From: Hyphomonadaceae bacterium
GTDB taxonomy: Bacteria > Pseudomonadota > Alphaproteobacteria > Caulobacterales > Aquidulcibacteraceae
Assembly: GCA_019753175.1 (NCBI GenBank)
Contig: JAIELK010000028.1
Span: 1 to 53,304, forward strand
Direction: 5' to 3'
Length of the DNA stretch: 53,304 nucleotides
The notes under the pieces were generated by a model. The model had not been told where the DNA came from. It made no database searches and worked only from the letters and a program-made list of their open reading frames with translations. Of the stretch, positions 23,103 to 30,607 are shown piece by piece (position 1 is the stretch's first letter; the number at the start of each line of letters is the position of its first letter). The position numbers and the translations under genes were made by a program.

Positions 23103-24599
23103 CTACGCGGCTGCGGCGTCTGTGTTGCTGTCGACCGCGTCAGGGGCGATCGGCAGCATCAAAGTGAAGCGCGAACCCTTTCCCACTTCGCTTTCGACCG
23201 TGACATCGCCGCCCATGATGCGGGCGAAGCGCCTCGTGATGGCAAGGCCCAAGCCAGTGCCGCCAAGGGCGCGCGTGATCGAGGCGTCCGCCTGCACAAA
23301 GGGTTCAAACAGGCGCGCCTGAGTCTCGGGGCTAATGCCGATGCCGGTGTCGATGACATCGAACGCAATCATATCCCGCGCGTCTTTCATGGTGCGACGC
23401 AGGTGCAGAACGATCCGCCCGTTATGAGTGAACTTCGCAGCGTTGGAGGCGAGGTTCATGAGGCATTGTTTCACCCGCAGCGGATCGGCGACGATGTGAT
23501 CTGCGCCTGGCTCGACCACCAGTTCGCAGCTTGCGCCATTGCTGGCCGCAGTGGGGGCGACCGTTTCCAGCACCGATCGCGCCAGCGCGCGCGCGTCGAT
23601 CGCCTCCGGGCGCAGCACGATTTTCTCGGCCTCGACCTTGGCGAGATCGAGCACGTCGGCAATGAGCCCGAGCAAGTGCAACGCCGAAGCGCGCACGCGG
23701 GCGATGTGCTGGGGGCACTCGGCGACATCGCCGCTGGCGAGATCCTCCTCGATGATCTCCGAATAGCCGATGACCGCGTTGAGCGGGGTGCGCAATTCAT
23801 GGCTCATATTGGCGAGGAACAACGACTTTGCCTTGCTGGCCGCCTCCGCCGTTTGCATCGCTGCGAGCAGCTCCGAGGTGCGTTCCGCGACACGCCGCTC
23901 CAACTCATCGGCGGCGCTTTCCGCTTCAACGCGCGCCGCGACCGTGTCTTCGAACGCCCTCGCGCCCGCGCGCGCCATGACGATAGAGTTGATGAGGCTG
24001 ATGGCGCAAAGCAGTCCCAGCCCCGCAACCTCGGCTATCGATTGGCCGAGGGCGCCGGCGTTGAGCAGCAGCGCTAGCCCCATTGGCGGTAGCGTGCAGA
24101 AAATCATGTTGCGCGTCAGGACGTGCAGGCTTGTCATGACCGAGATCGAGCCGAGCGCGAACATCAAGCCGACCACCGGGCCGAGGCCGGGCGAGAATGA
24201 CAAGATGGCGTAGGGCGCGGCGTAAGCGGTCACCAACGCCGCGACGCGTCCGATCAGCACGGATTGCGCACGCGTGGTCTCCTCCAGCGACAGGGTGTCG
24301 AGACGCGCATCGAGGCGCTTCATCCAGAGCACGGTGCGCCAGTCGATGGCCATGCCGATGGCGGAGAAGGCCAAGCACCAAGCCCACCACCAGCCCGGCG
24401 CCAGCATCGCGACCAAAAGCGGAACCACCGCGACCGAGGCGAAGCGCGTAGCGCCGTGGCGCTGCCATGCGATCTCGCGGAAGCGGCGGATGGCGAGCAC
24501 GCCCCCGCGCTGGTTTCTGGCCCGGTCGTCCAACTTGCGCCCTCGGAGTACCCCCCGAAGCTGCCAAAGTGCCGCGAGAACATTAAGGTTGTGCTTCAC
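23103..24599 (-). CDS. Membrane-bound sensor histidine kinase
   Basis: This 498-residue kinase has four to six hydrophobic segments in residues about 50-210 without a large periplasmic domain. A coiled linker ([22 protein letters not shown], 227-248) leads to the H-box [17 protein letters not shown] (H267). ATP-binding motifs are the N-box (N382 and N386 in [10 protein letters not shown]), DTGIGIS at 417 and GGTGLGLAI at 446. No receiver domain or adjacent response regulator gene is present, so its partner is unknown. It is divergent from dnaX. Confidence 0.92.
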   Translation of the reverse strand: MKHNLNVLAALWQLRGVLRGRKLDDRARNQRGGVLAIRRFREIAWQRHGATRFASVAVVPLLVAMLAPGWWWAWCLAFSAIGMAIDWRTVLWMKRLDARLDTLSLEETTRAQSVLIGRVAALVTAYAAPYAILSFSPGLGPVVGLMFALGSISVMTSLHVLTRNMIFCTLPPMGLALLLNAGALGQSIAEVAGLGLLCAISLINSIVMARAGARAFEDTVAARVEAESAADELERRVAERTSELLAAMQTAEAASKAKSLFLANMSHELRTPLNAVIGYSEIIEEDLASGDVAECPQHIARVRASALHLLGLIADVLDLAKVEAEKIVLRPEAIDARALARSVLETVAPTAASNGASCELVVEPGADHIVADPLRVKQCLMNLASNAAKFTHNGRIVLHLRRTMKDARDMIAFDVIDTGIGISPETQARLFEPFVQADASITRALGGTGLGLAITRRFARIMGGDVTVESEVGKGSRFTLMLPIAPDAVDSNTDAAAA

Positions 24600-24640
24600 G
24601 GCGGCTCGCAGAAGGCCGACAGGGCGACTAAGTTAGGTTG

Positions 24641-26413
24641 ATGAACGATGAATCGCCCCCCGGCCTGTTCGGTGCCGCCGCCCCCGGTGGGGCCTATCTT
24701 GTACTGGCGCGCAAATATCGGCCGCGCACCTTCGCCGACCTGATCGGCCAGGAGGCGATGGTGCGCACCATCGCCAATGCGTTCACGCTCGGCCGGATTG
24801 CGCATGCGACCATGCTCACGGGGGTGCGAGGCGTTGGCAAAACCACCACCGCGCGCCTGCTCGCCCGCGCGCTCAACTACCGGCGCGGCGAGATCGATGC
24901 GCCTTCGATAGAACTCGATCCGCCGGGCGAGCATTGCCAAGCGATCATGGAGAGCCGCCATCCCGACGTGTTCGAGATGGACGCCGCCTCGCGCACCGGC
25001 ATCGGCGACATTCGCGAGATCCTCGATTCGGTCCGCTACGCGCCGGTGATGGCGCGCCACAAGGTCTACATTATCGACGAAGTGCACATGCTCTCGACGC
25101 AGGCCTTCAACGGCCTGCTGAAAACGCTGGAAGAGCCGCCGCCGCACGTGAAGTTCATTTTCGCCACCACCGAAATCCGAAAGGTGCCGGTGACCGTGCT
25201 GTCCCGCTGCCAGCGCTTCGATCTGAAGCGCATCGACAGTGAGCAACTGGCCGAACACCTCGCCGCGATCTGCGCCAAGGAAGGCGTCAAGGTCGATGCC
25301 GATGGCATCGCCTTGATCGCGCGCGCGGCGGAAGGCTCGGCCCGCGATGGCCTGTCGCTGCTGGATCAGGCGCTCGTGCAAAAGCCGGGCGAGAGCGTCG
25401 GCGCCGCCGATATTCGCGACATGCTAGGCCTGGCCGATCGCGGTCGCGTGCTCGACCTGTTCGACGCCATCGCCAAGGGCGATTCCAAAACCGCAATCCT
25501 TGAGGCGCGCAGCCAGTACGATAGCGGCGCCGACCCATCCTTGATCCTGCGCGATCTATTGGACATCGGCCACGAAGCTGCGCGAGCGCAAGCCTTGGGC
25601 GCTGAAGCACGGCTGATCGGCGGCGCTGACTGGACCGCGCGCGTGCGCGGTTTGGGCGAAACACTGACGCCTGCACAGCTTTCTCGGCTCTGGCAGATGT
25701 TGCTCAAGGCGTTCGAAGAAGCCAGCAAGGCGCCCGATCCGGTGGCGGCGCTGGAGATGGCGCTGGTGCGCTTGTGCGCGGCGCAGAAACTCCCGCCGCC
25801 GGAAGACGCAGCGCGGCTGCTGCGCGATATTTCATCCCCCGTTCAAGCGGGAGGCGGTCGCGAAGCGGCCGGAGCGGGGACGACGGCCGTTCCCCCCTCC
25901 GTCTCGCGCTCCGCGGCCGACAGCCCAACCGCAAGCGGGGAAGCAAACGAAGACGCTCCGAAATTCCCCTCCTTCGAAGCCGTGGTCGCTGCTGTCGCCG
26001 AAGAACGCGACATCGAACTCGAACTGGCGATTGAAAAGCTCAAGATCACCCGCTTCTCACCGCACGGCGAAATCGTGTTCGCGGCTGGTCCCGATCAACC
26101 GCGAGACTTGGTGCGGCGTTTGAAGGCGTTTCTGGAGGAGCGTACGCCGTTTGAGTGGACGCTGCGTGCAACCAGCGAGACGCCGGCCGCGCCTGTCGAG
26201 AGTTTGGCCGAACGCCGCAAGCGCGATGAAGCGCGGGCGCTGGAGGATCTAAAGAAACAACCGTTCGTCGCCGAGGCGCTGAAGGCGTTCCCGAAGGCTG
26301 AGATCGTCGCCGTGCGCGAGCCGAGTGCGCCGGCGGGCGGCGACGTGGTGCCGATGCCGCAACCGGGCAAGCCCACGCCCGCGCCCAATCGCAAGAAGGA
26401 AGCCGATCGATGA
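24641..26413 (+). CDS. dnaX: DNA polymerase III subunit gamma/tau
   Basis: This is the 590-residue clamp-loader ATPase of the replicative polymerase. Visible: RKYRPRTFADLIGQEAM at the start, Walker A GVRGVGKTT (61-69), Walker B YIIDEVHML (143-151), and the SRC motif in VLSRCQRFD (about 188). The Cys cluster that binds zinc in E. coli DnaX is absent (one Cys in that loop), which I believe is usual in this clade. The C-terminal tau-like tail is long. The stop TGA overlaps the ATG of the inserted DUF433 gene. The ATG at 24641 is preferred over the TTG before it. Confidence 0.95.
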   Translation: MNDESPPGLFGAAAPGGAYLVLARKYRPRTFADLIGQEAMVRTIANAFTLGRIAHATMLTGVRGVGKTTTARLLARALNYRRGEIDAPSIELDPPGEHCQAIMESRHPDVFEMDAASRTGIGDIREILDSVRYAPVMARHKVYIIDEVHMLSTQAFNGLLKTLEEPPPHVKFIFATTEIRKVPVTVLSRCQRFDLKRIDSEQLAEHLAAICAKEGVKVDADGIALIARAAEGSARDGLSLLDQALVQKPGESVGAADIRDMLGLADRGRVLDLFDAIAKGDSKTAILEARSQYDSGADPSLILRDLLDIGHEAARAQALGAEARLIGGADWTARVRGLGETLTPAQLSRLWQMLLKAFEEASKAPDPVAALEMALVRLCAAQKLPPPEDAARLLRDISSPVQAGGGREAAGAGTTAVPPSVSRSAADSPTASGEANEDAPKFPSFEAVVAAVAEERDIELELAIEKLKITRFSPHGEIVFAAGPDQPRDLVRRLKAFLEERTPFEWTLRATSETPAAPVESLAERRKRDEARALEDLKKQPFVAEALKAFPKAEIVAVREPSAPAGGDVVPMPQPGKPTPAPNRKKEADR

Positions 26414-26425
26414 AGGACATTTCGC
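26394..26425. repeat. 32-bp direct repeat left of the DUF433/DUF5615 insertion
   Basis: It spans the last 16 nt before the first ATG after dnaX and the first 16 nt from that ATG. It matches 26976-27007 at 31 of 32 positions (C/T difference at 26404/26986). Together with the right copy it flanks the toxin-antitoxin pair. Confidence 0.9.
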
Positions 26426-26628
26426 GCGCGATTTCGCGCGATCCAGAGGTGATGGGCGGCGCCGCGGGGTTCACTGGCACACGCGTACCGGTGCAAACGC
26501 TCTTGGATTACCTGGAGGGAGGCGAGACAATTGACGACTTCCTCGAGGGTTTCCCATCCGTGCAGCGAGAGCAGATCATTGCCTTCCTGGAACCTGCGAG
26601 GGACCGACTGGTCGAAGCCCTGCCGTGA
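26410..26628 (+). CDS. DUF433 family antitoxin-like protein
   Basis: This 72-residue protein is a small helix-turn-helix protein of the DUF433 family, with SRDPEVMGGAAGFTGTRVPVQTLLDYLEGG (read as RDPEVMGG then GTRVPVQTLLDYLEGG) followed by DDFLEGFPSVQREQI. DUF433 proteins pair with DUF5615 PIN-like proteins as VapBC-like toxin-antitoxin modules. Its first five residues (MKDIS) are the same as those of YbaB, because of the flanking direct repeat. Its stop overlaps the GTG start of the partner gene (GTGA). Confidence 0.85.
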   Translation: MKDISRAISRDPEVMGGAAGFTGTRVPVQTLLDYLEGGETIDDFLEGFPSVQREQIIAFLEPARDRLVEALP

Positions 26629-26944
26629 AAGTCCTGCTCGACGAATGCATAGACTGGCGTCTCGCTCGACTTATCACCGGCCATGACGTCCGGACCGCAC
26701 GGCAGATGGGGTGGTCGGCCATCAAGAACGGCGCGCTTCTCGCGTTGGCAGCCGATCACTTCGACGCTTTCGTTACCGTCGACAGGAATTTGTCCTTTCA
26801 GCCAAGTGCAGATCGCGGTGGTCGTCTTGCGTGCGACGAGCAATCGGCTTGCGGACCTGGCGCCGCTCATTCCGGACCTGCTCGACGCTCTCGCCTCCGC
26901 ATCCGCCCGGAGACGTCACGATTGTCGGAGTTGCGCAACGGTGA
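26625..26944 (+). pseudogene. DUF5615 PIN-like toxin, double frameshift
   Basis: The frame opens KVLLDECIDWRLARLITGHDV and DAFVTVDRNLSFQ, the typical PIN-like DUF5615 N-terminus with the Asp of LLDEC and the Asp of VTVDRN. After residue 59 (about 26802) the family sequence continues one frame over (VQIAVVVLRATSNRLADL, then LIPDLLDALASA), and after about 26902 in the third frame (PPGDVTIVGVAQR, stop). Both shifts are explained by an extra base. The PIN-like nuclease is therefore probably inactive, unless the shifts are sequencing errors. Partner gene: DUF433 upstream. Confidence 0.75.
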
Positions 26945-26975
26945 CGGCGGCTGTTGGGATCGGTATAAGGATCGG

Positions 26976-27007
26976 AGAAGGAAGCTGATCGATGAAGGAC
27001 ATTTCGC
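26976..27007. repeat. 32-bp direct repeat right of the DUF433/DUF5615 insertion
   Basis: This is the second copy of the 26394-26425 repeat. It carries the ribosome-binding region (AGAAGGAAG) and first codons of ybaB. One base differs. Confidence 0.9.
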
Positions 27008-27315
27008 AGATCATGCGTCAGGCCCAGCAGATGCAGGCCAAGATCGCTGAGGCTCAGAAGAAATTGGAAGCGATGGAGGTCGAAGGGACGGCCGGCGGCG
27101 GCATGGTGAAGGTGCGCATCAGCGGCAAGAACGCGCTGCAAGCGATCAGCATCGATCCCTCGCTGATGGTCGCCGACGAGCGCGAGATTCTCGAAGATCT
27201 GATCAAGGCGGCGCACGACGACGCGCGTCGCAAGCTCGAAGACGCGCAGAACGACGAGATGAAGGGACTGAGCGGCGGTTTGGGCATCCTGCCCGGCTTC
27301 AAGATGCCGTTCTGA
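26992..27315 (+). CDS. ybaB: YbaB/EbfC family nucleoid-associated protein
   Basis: This 107-residue protein is a homodimeric DNA-binding protein. The family features are an N-terminal heptad region (MRQAQQMQAKIAEAQKKLEAMEVEG), then GGGMVKVRISGKNALQAISID and a terminal GLGILPGFKMPF. It normally follows dnaX directly and precedes recR; here the DUF433/DUF5615 pair has come between. GAAGGAAG lies 8-15 nt upstream of the ATG. Confidence 0.95.
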   Translation: MKDISQIMRQAQQMQAKIAEAQKKLEAMEVEGTAGGGMVKVRISGKNALQAISIDPSLMVADEREILEDLIKAAHDDARRKLEDAQNDEMKGLSGGLGILPGFKMPF

Positions 27316-27319
27316 ACTG

Positions 27320-27775
27320 ATGAACCGCTATCTCTCCCTCGCGCTTCTGCTGCTGCTTGTGAGCGGCGGCGGGATGGCCATCGGCTATCTCACCGCGCCG
27401 GGCGAATGGTACGCGGCGCTTGAGAAACCGCCATTCAATCCGCCCGGCTGGGTGTTCGGCCCGGCCTGGACCACGCTTTACGCGCTGATCGCCGTCGCCG
27501 GTTGGCGGATCATGCAAGCGGACGCAGGCGGCGGCGCAACAAAACTCTGGTGGGCGCAGCTGGCGCTTAACTTCGCGTGGTCACCGGCGTTCTTCTCGTT
27601 GCACCAGATCGGCTTGGCGTTGATCATCATTCTTGCCCTGCTCGCCGTCATTGTTGCGTTCATCGCCATCGCGTGGCGGCGCGACAGGCTCGCCGCGTGG
27701 CTGTTCGTTCCGTATGCGGCTTGGGTCGCTTTCGCGTCCCTGCTGAACGGCGCGATCCTGTATCTCAACGCGTAG
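27320..27775 (+). CDS. tspO: TspO/MBR family protein (tryptophan-rich sensory protein)
   Basis: This 151-residue inner-membrane protein has five predicted helices. Hallmarks: [29 protein letters not shown] (split as [13 protein letters not shown] and [11 protein letters not shown]), [16 protein letters not shown], and [15 protein letters not shown]. TspO binds tetrapyrroles and acts in stress and redox regulation in alphaproteobacteria. It sits between ybaB and recR with 4-5 nt gaps and is probably co-transcribed with them. Confidence 0.93.
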   Translation: MNRYLSLALLLLLVSGGGMAIGYLTAPGEWYAALEKPPFNPPGWVFGPAWTTLYALIAVAGWRIMQADAGGGATKLWWAQLALNFAWSPAFFSLHQIGLALIIILALLAVIVAFIAIAWRRDRLAAWLFVPYAAWVAFASLLNGAILYLNA

Positions 27776-27780
27776 CCCGG

Positions 27781-28392
27781 ATGCGCTCCAAATCCGCCAC
27801 AGCCGCCCCAGAAATCGAGGCGCTGATTGCGCTGCTCGCGAAGGTGCCTGGGCTTGGTCCCCGCTCGGCGCGGCGCGCGGCGTTGCAGCTGTTGAAGAAG
27901 AAGGACGCGCTGATGCTGCCGTTGGCGGCGGCGCTCGCCGAAGCCGCGGACAAGGTCGGCGCCTGCTCACGCTGCGGTGCGCTCGACACCCAAGACCCAT
28001 GCGCGCTCTGCGCCAATCCCGAGCGCGACGACGGGCTCATCTGCGTCGTTGCTGAAGTGGGCGATGTCTGGGCGCTCGAACGCGCCGGCGCCTTCAGGGG
28101 CCGCTATCATGTGCTGGGCGGCGTGCTTTCAGCGCTCGACGGCGTACGCCCCGAGCATCTGCGCATCACGGCGCTGCTGGAGCGCGCCTCCGCAGCCGGC
28201 GTCCGCGAGGTGATCCTGGCGCTTGCCGCGACGGTCGACGGTCAGACCACGGCGCACTACCTGGCCGAGCGCCTGCAGCCGCTCAACATCACTATCAGCC
28301 GCCTTTCCCATGGCGTACCGGTCGGCGGGGAACTCGATCTGTTGGACGACGGCACCTTGTTCGCGGCGTTACAAAGCCGGCGGTCAACATGA
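27781..28392 (+). CDS. recR: Recombination mediator RecR
   Basis: This is a 203-residue RecR, acting with RecO/RecF to load RecA on gapped DNA. Seen: the helix-hairpin-helix [14 protein letters not shown] (22-35), the zinc finger C62, C65, C74, C77 in [17 protein letters not shown], and a Toprim domain ([16 protein letters not shown], then [13 protein letters not shown]). The conserved C-terminal [16 protein letters not shown] is present. Its TGA overlaps the ATG of the LbetaH gene by 4 nt. Confidence 0.96.
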   Translation: MRSKSATAAPEIEALIALLAKVPGLGPRSARRAALQLLKKKDALMLPLAAALAEAADKVGACSRCGALDTQDPCALCANPERDDGLICVVAEVGDVWALERAGAFRGRYHVLGGVLSALDGVRPEHLRITALLERASAAGVREVILALAATVDGQTTAHYLAERLQPLNITISRLSHGVPVGGELDLLDDGTLFAALQSRRST

Positions 28393-29009
28393 CCAGCATC
28401 CGCGTCGCCGACATGATTGCGATTCCCGTAGCCTCGCCGCTGGCGCGCTTGGCCGATCAGGCGCCATGGGAATGGACCAGCAATGCGCAGACGATCGTTG
28501 CAGACCTTATCGCCGCGTGCGGCGCGGGATTCTCGATCCAAGCCGACATCGCCGTTCACGCCAGCGCTCGCGTCGAAGCTGGCGCTGTCATCAAGGGGTC
28601 GGCCGTGATCGGGCCGGGGTGCTTCATTGCATCGACGGCGCTGGTTCGCGGCGGATGCTGGCTCGGCGCAAACTGCACACTCGGCCCCGGAGCAGAACTC
28701 AAATCGACCTTCATGCTCGATGGTTCGAAGCTTGCGCACTTGAATTTCGTGGGCGATTCCGTGCTTGGCGCCGACGTCAACATCGAAGCCGGCGCAATGA
28801 TCGCGAACTGCCGCAACGAGCTTGCCGACAAGCGCATCCGCATCTTGTTCGGGGGCGCCTACTTTGCGACCGGCGTTGACAAATTCGGCGCCCTCGTCGG
28901 CGATCATGTTCGCATCGGCGCCAACGCCGTCATTGCGCCTGGAGCGCTGATCCCGGCGCGCACGATCGTGCCTCGGCTGTCGCTGCTCGACCAAGCCCCG
29001 CCGGGATGA
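28389..29009 (+). CDS. Left-handed beta-helix (hexapeptide repeat) protein
   Basis: This 206-residue protein consists largely of hexapeptide repeats ([24 protein letters not shown], read as [15 protein letters not shown]; later [21 protein letters not shown]). That is the LbetaH fold of acyltransferases and of the GlmU C-terminal acetyltransferase. [23 protein letters not shown] matches the GlmU-like H..YIGD..IG segment. No nucleotidyltransferase domain is attached. The likely activity is a CoA-dependent acyl transfer to a sugar; the substrate is unknown. It overlaps recR and is the last gene of that run. Confidence 0.78.
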   Translation: MTSIRVADMIAIPVASPLARLADQAPWEWTSNAQTIVADLIAACGAGFSIQADIAVHASARVEAGAVIKGSAVIGPGCFIASTALVRGGCWLGANCTLGPGAELKSTFMLDGSKLAHLNFVGDSVLGADVNIEAGAMIANCRNELADKRIRILFGGAYFATGVDKFGALVGDHVRIGANAVIAPGALIPARTIVPRLSLLDQAPPG

Positions 29010-29043
29010 ACCAAGGCAATTGAGCGCCACCCACGGCGGCGGA

Positions 29044-29316
29044 CTATTCCTCGCGCCGCTCCAAGCATTGCGTGCGCGCCCGGGTGATGCGCGTGTCCAT
29101 CTGCCCGCTTTCGTTGAAGCGCGCCACGGCGGCCTCGTATTCCTCATAGGTGAGCATGCGCGTGATCTTGTCCCACGTGCAGCTGCACCTGGGGTCGCTG
29201 GCCGGACAAGTGCTTTCAAACTGCACGCGCGCGGTTTCTGGATACGGATTGGGAGGCTGCTCCGCGCAGCCCCAGAGCAGCACGGCCGCACCGATCGCGC
29301 GCCAGCAAACACCCAC
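29044..29316 (-). CDS. Small Cys-rich lipoprotein (paralogue 1)
   Basis: The protein is 90 residues long, starts at GTG and has a short lipoprotein signal (RAIGAAVLLWGC). The mature part has FESTCPASDPRCSCTWDKI and a final Cys near RTQC. The same pattern, F-x3-C, C-x-C-T-W-x-x-I, distal C, occurs in the next gene. GGAGG stands 8 nt before the GTG. Function unknown; probably disulphide-bonded in the periplasm. Confidence 0.7.
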   Translation of the reverse strand: MGVCWRAIGAAVLLWGCAEQPPNPYPETARVQFESTCPASDPRCSCTWDKITRMLTYEEYEAAVARFNESGQMDTRITRARTQCLERREE

Positions 29317-29368
29317 AGGCCGCCTCCTCGCTCCACCACGAGCGATAATCGCCCGTCTGCACGCAACG

Positions 29369-29671
29369 TCAAGGCGCGGGCGTGGCGTCTTCGCTGCTCT
29401 GAGCGCCGCAGGCGAGCGCATAGGCTTCGATCTGTTCGGTCAGCGGATGCGCGGCGCGCTCCGGCCCCGGCAAGCTCTCGAGCGCCATGAAGTCAGCGGG
29501 AGCCACTCCCGCTTCGATTCGCTCCCAAGTGCAGGCGCAGAGGCCAGGCACCGTGCTTTGCGCCTCGCACGCACGCATGAAGTTCTGTTCGACAACCGGC
29601 GTGTACGCCGTCGGCGCAGCCGGCGCGCACGCGGCCAAGGCCAGCAGCGAAATCATCACAACCGTACGCAT
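29369..29671 (-). CDS. Small Cys-rich lipoprotein (paralogue 2)
   Basis: This protein of about 100 residues starts MRTVVMISLLALAAC (lipobox LAAC) and has FMRACEAQSTVPGLCACTWERI and a distal ALAC. The shared F-x3-C...C-x-C-T-W-x-x-I motif makes it a paralogue of the preceding entry. GAGGTG lies upstream of the ATG. The two lie in tandem downstream of a VOC-family gene on the same strand. Function unknown. Confidence 0.72.
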   Translation of the reverse strand: MRTVVMISLLALAACAPAAPTAYTPVVEQNFMRACEAQSTVPGLCACTWERIEAGVAPADFMALESLPGPERAAHPLTEQIEAYALACGAQSSEDATPAP

Positions 29672-29679
29672 GGCCCACC

Positions 29680-30060
29680 TCATGCCGCTGACGGATCATC
29701 TGTGAAGAACCCGAAAATGTTGCCCTCGGTGTCCTTCATGTACGCCACATGGCCGACACCGGGAATGGCCATGCGGGGAACGGCGAGCGTTCCCCCGGCG
29801 GCCGCGGCAGACCTGAGCGCCGCGTCCAAATCCTCGACGCCGAGGGTGCAGACGAAGGCGTTGACCGGCTGTCCTTCTGCTGGCGGTTCACCGCGCCGCC
29901 GCATCAGGCCACCGTCAATGCCGGGGCCATCGCCCGTCGCGATCATCCAGTAATCCAGCGCCGGAATGTGCGAAAGCGTCCACCCGAACGCGGATTCGTA
30001 GAAGCGCGCTGCGCGCTCGGGGTCAGCAGCATGGATTTCGAAATGAACAACACGGGCCAT
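29680..30060 (-). CDS. VOC family (glyoxalase/bleomycin resistance-like) protein
   Basis: This protein of 126 residues has the vicinal-oxygen-chelate repeat: VVHFEIHAADPERAARFYESAFGW near the start (a first metal His) and VGHVAYMKDTEGNIFGFF at the end (second His and Glu). The substrate of this group is generally unknown. It ends 8 nt before the paralogous lipoprotein at 29671. Confidence 0.88.
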   Translation of the reverse strand: MARVVHFEIHAADPERAARFYESAFGWTLSHIPALDYWMIATGDGPGIDGGLMRRRGEPPAEGQPVNAFVCTLGVEDLDAALRSAAAAGGTLAVPRMAIPGVGHVAYMKDTEGNIFGFFTDDPSAA

Positions 30061-30094
30061 TACGCCAACCTATCGAAACACACGAGCGGGCACG

Positions 30095-30607
30095 TCATCC
30101 CGAAACCGAGAGTGAGCCCAGCATCATGCAGAAGCCAAGCGCGGAGAGCTGCGCCGAACGCAGCCCCCAGCTGAAGTTCCAGGAACGGTAGGCGAGGCGT
30201 TGCAATTCCGCAAACTCAAACGCTTCGATCGTTTCCGTCTTAGCCGCATCAGCGTTCGGAATGCCGAGCGCCGAGAGTGAGTAGATTGCAGCCAACAGCC
30301 CCATGACCGCGGAGAAGGCCCAGGGCGCGAAAGCACCCCAATCCTCGATGACGCCATCCCGTGGAAGAACTTCCGGAGCGACTAAGGCAAGCGCTGCCGC
30401 ACTCAAACCTGCGAAGCCCACCAGCCCGCCGGTCTTCTGATCCAATTCGGTTGAGCGCGCGCGAATAATCGGCAGCGCACGCGTCGCCCCAGTGAGGCTG
30501 AGCTCGCGATCAACCACCGCCGCCCAGCGCTTAAGCGGTCCGCGCATAAGCCCGGGAATCAGTGCTGCACTCCTGGCTCGCTCGGCGAATGTTGGGGTTT
30601 CGCTCAA
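30095..30607 (-). CDS. Hypothetical membrane protein coupled to mcd
   Basis: This 170-residue protein has a polar N-terminal third (RARSTELDQKTGG at about 50-62), two hydrophobic helices (GFAGLSAAALALVAP, APWAFSAVMGLLAAIYSL), a polar helix (TETIEAFEFAELQRLAYRSW) and a last hydrophobic segment at the C-terminus. No family was recognised with confidence. The start ATG overlaps the stop of the methylsuccinyl-CoA dehydrogenase gene (ATGA), so the two are translated from the same message. Confidence 0.7.
   Translation of the reverse strand: MSETPTFAERARSAALIPGLMRGPLKRWAAVVDRELSLTGATRALPIIRARSTELDQKTGGLVGFAGLSAAALALVAPEVLPRDGVIEDWGAFAPWAFSAVMGLLAAIYSLSALGIPNADAAKTETIEAFEFAELQRLAYRSWNFSWGLRSAQLSALGFCMMLGSLSVSG

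Noticed and set aside
24641-26413. Programmed frameshift in dnaX for gamma
   Set aside because: No A-rich slippery heptamer with a downstream hairpin is seen in the middle of the gene.
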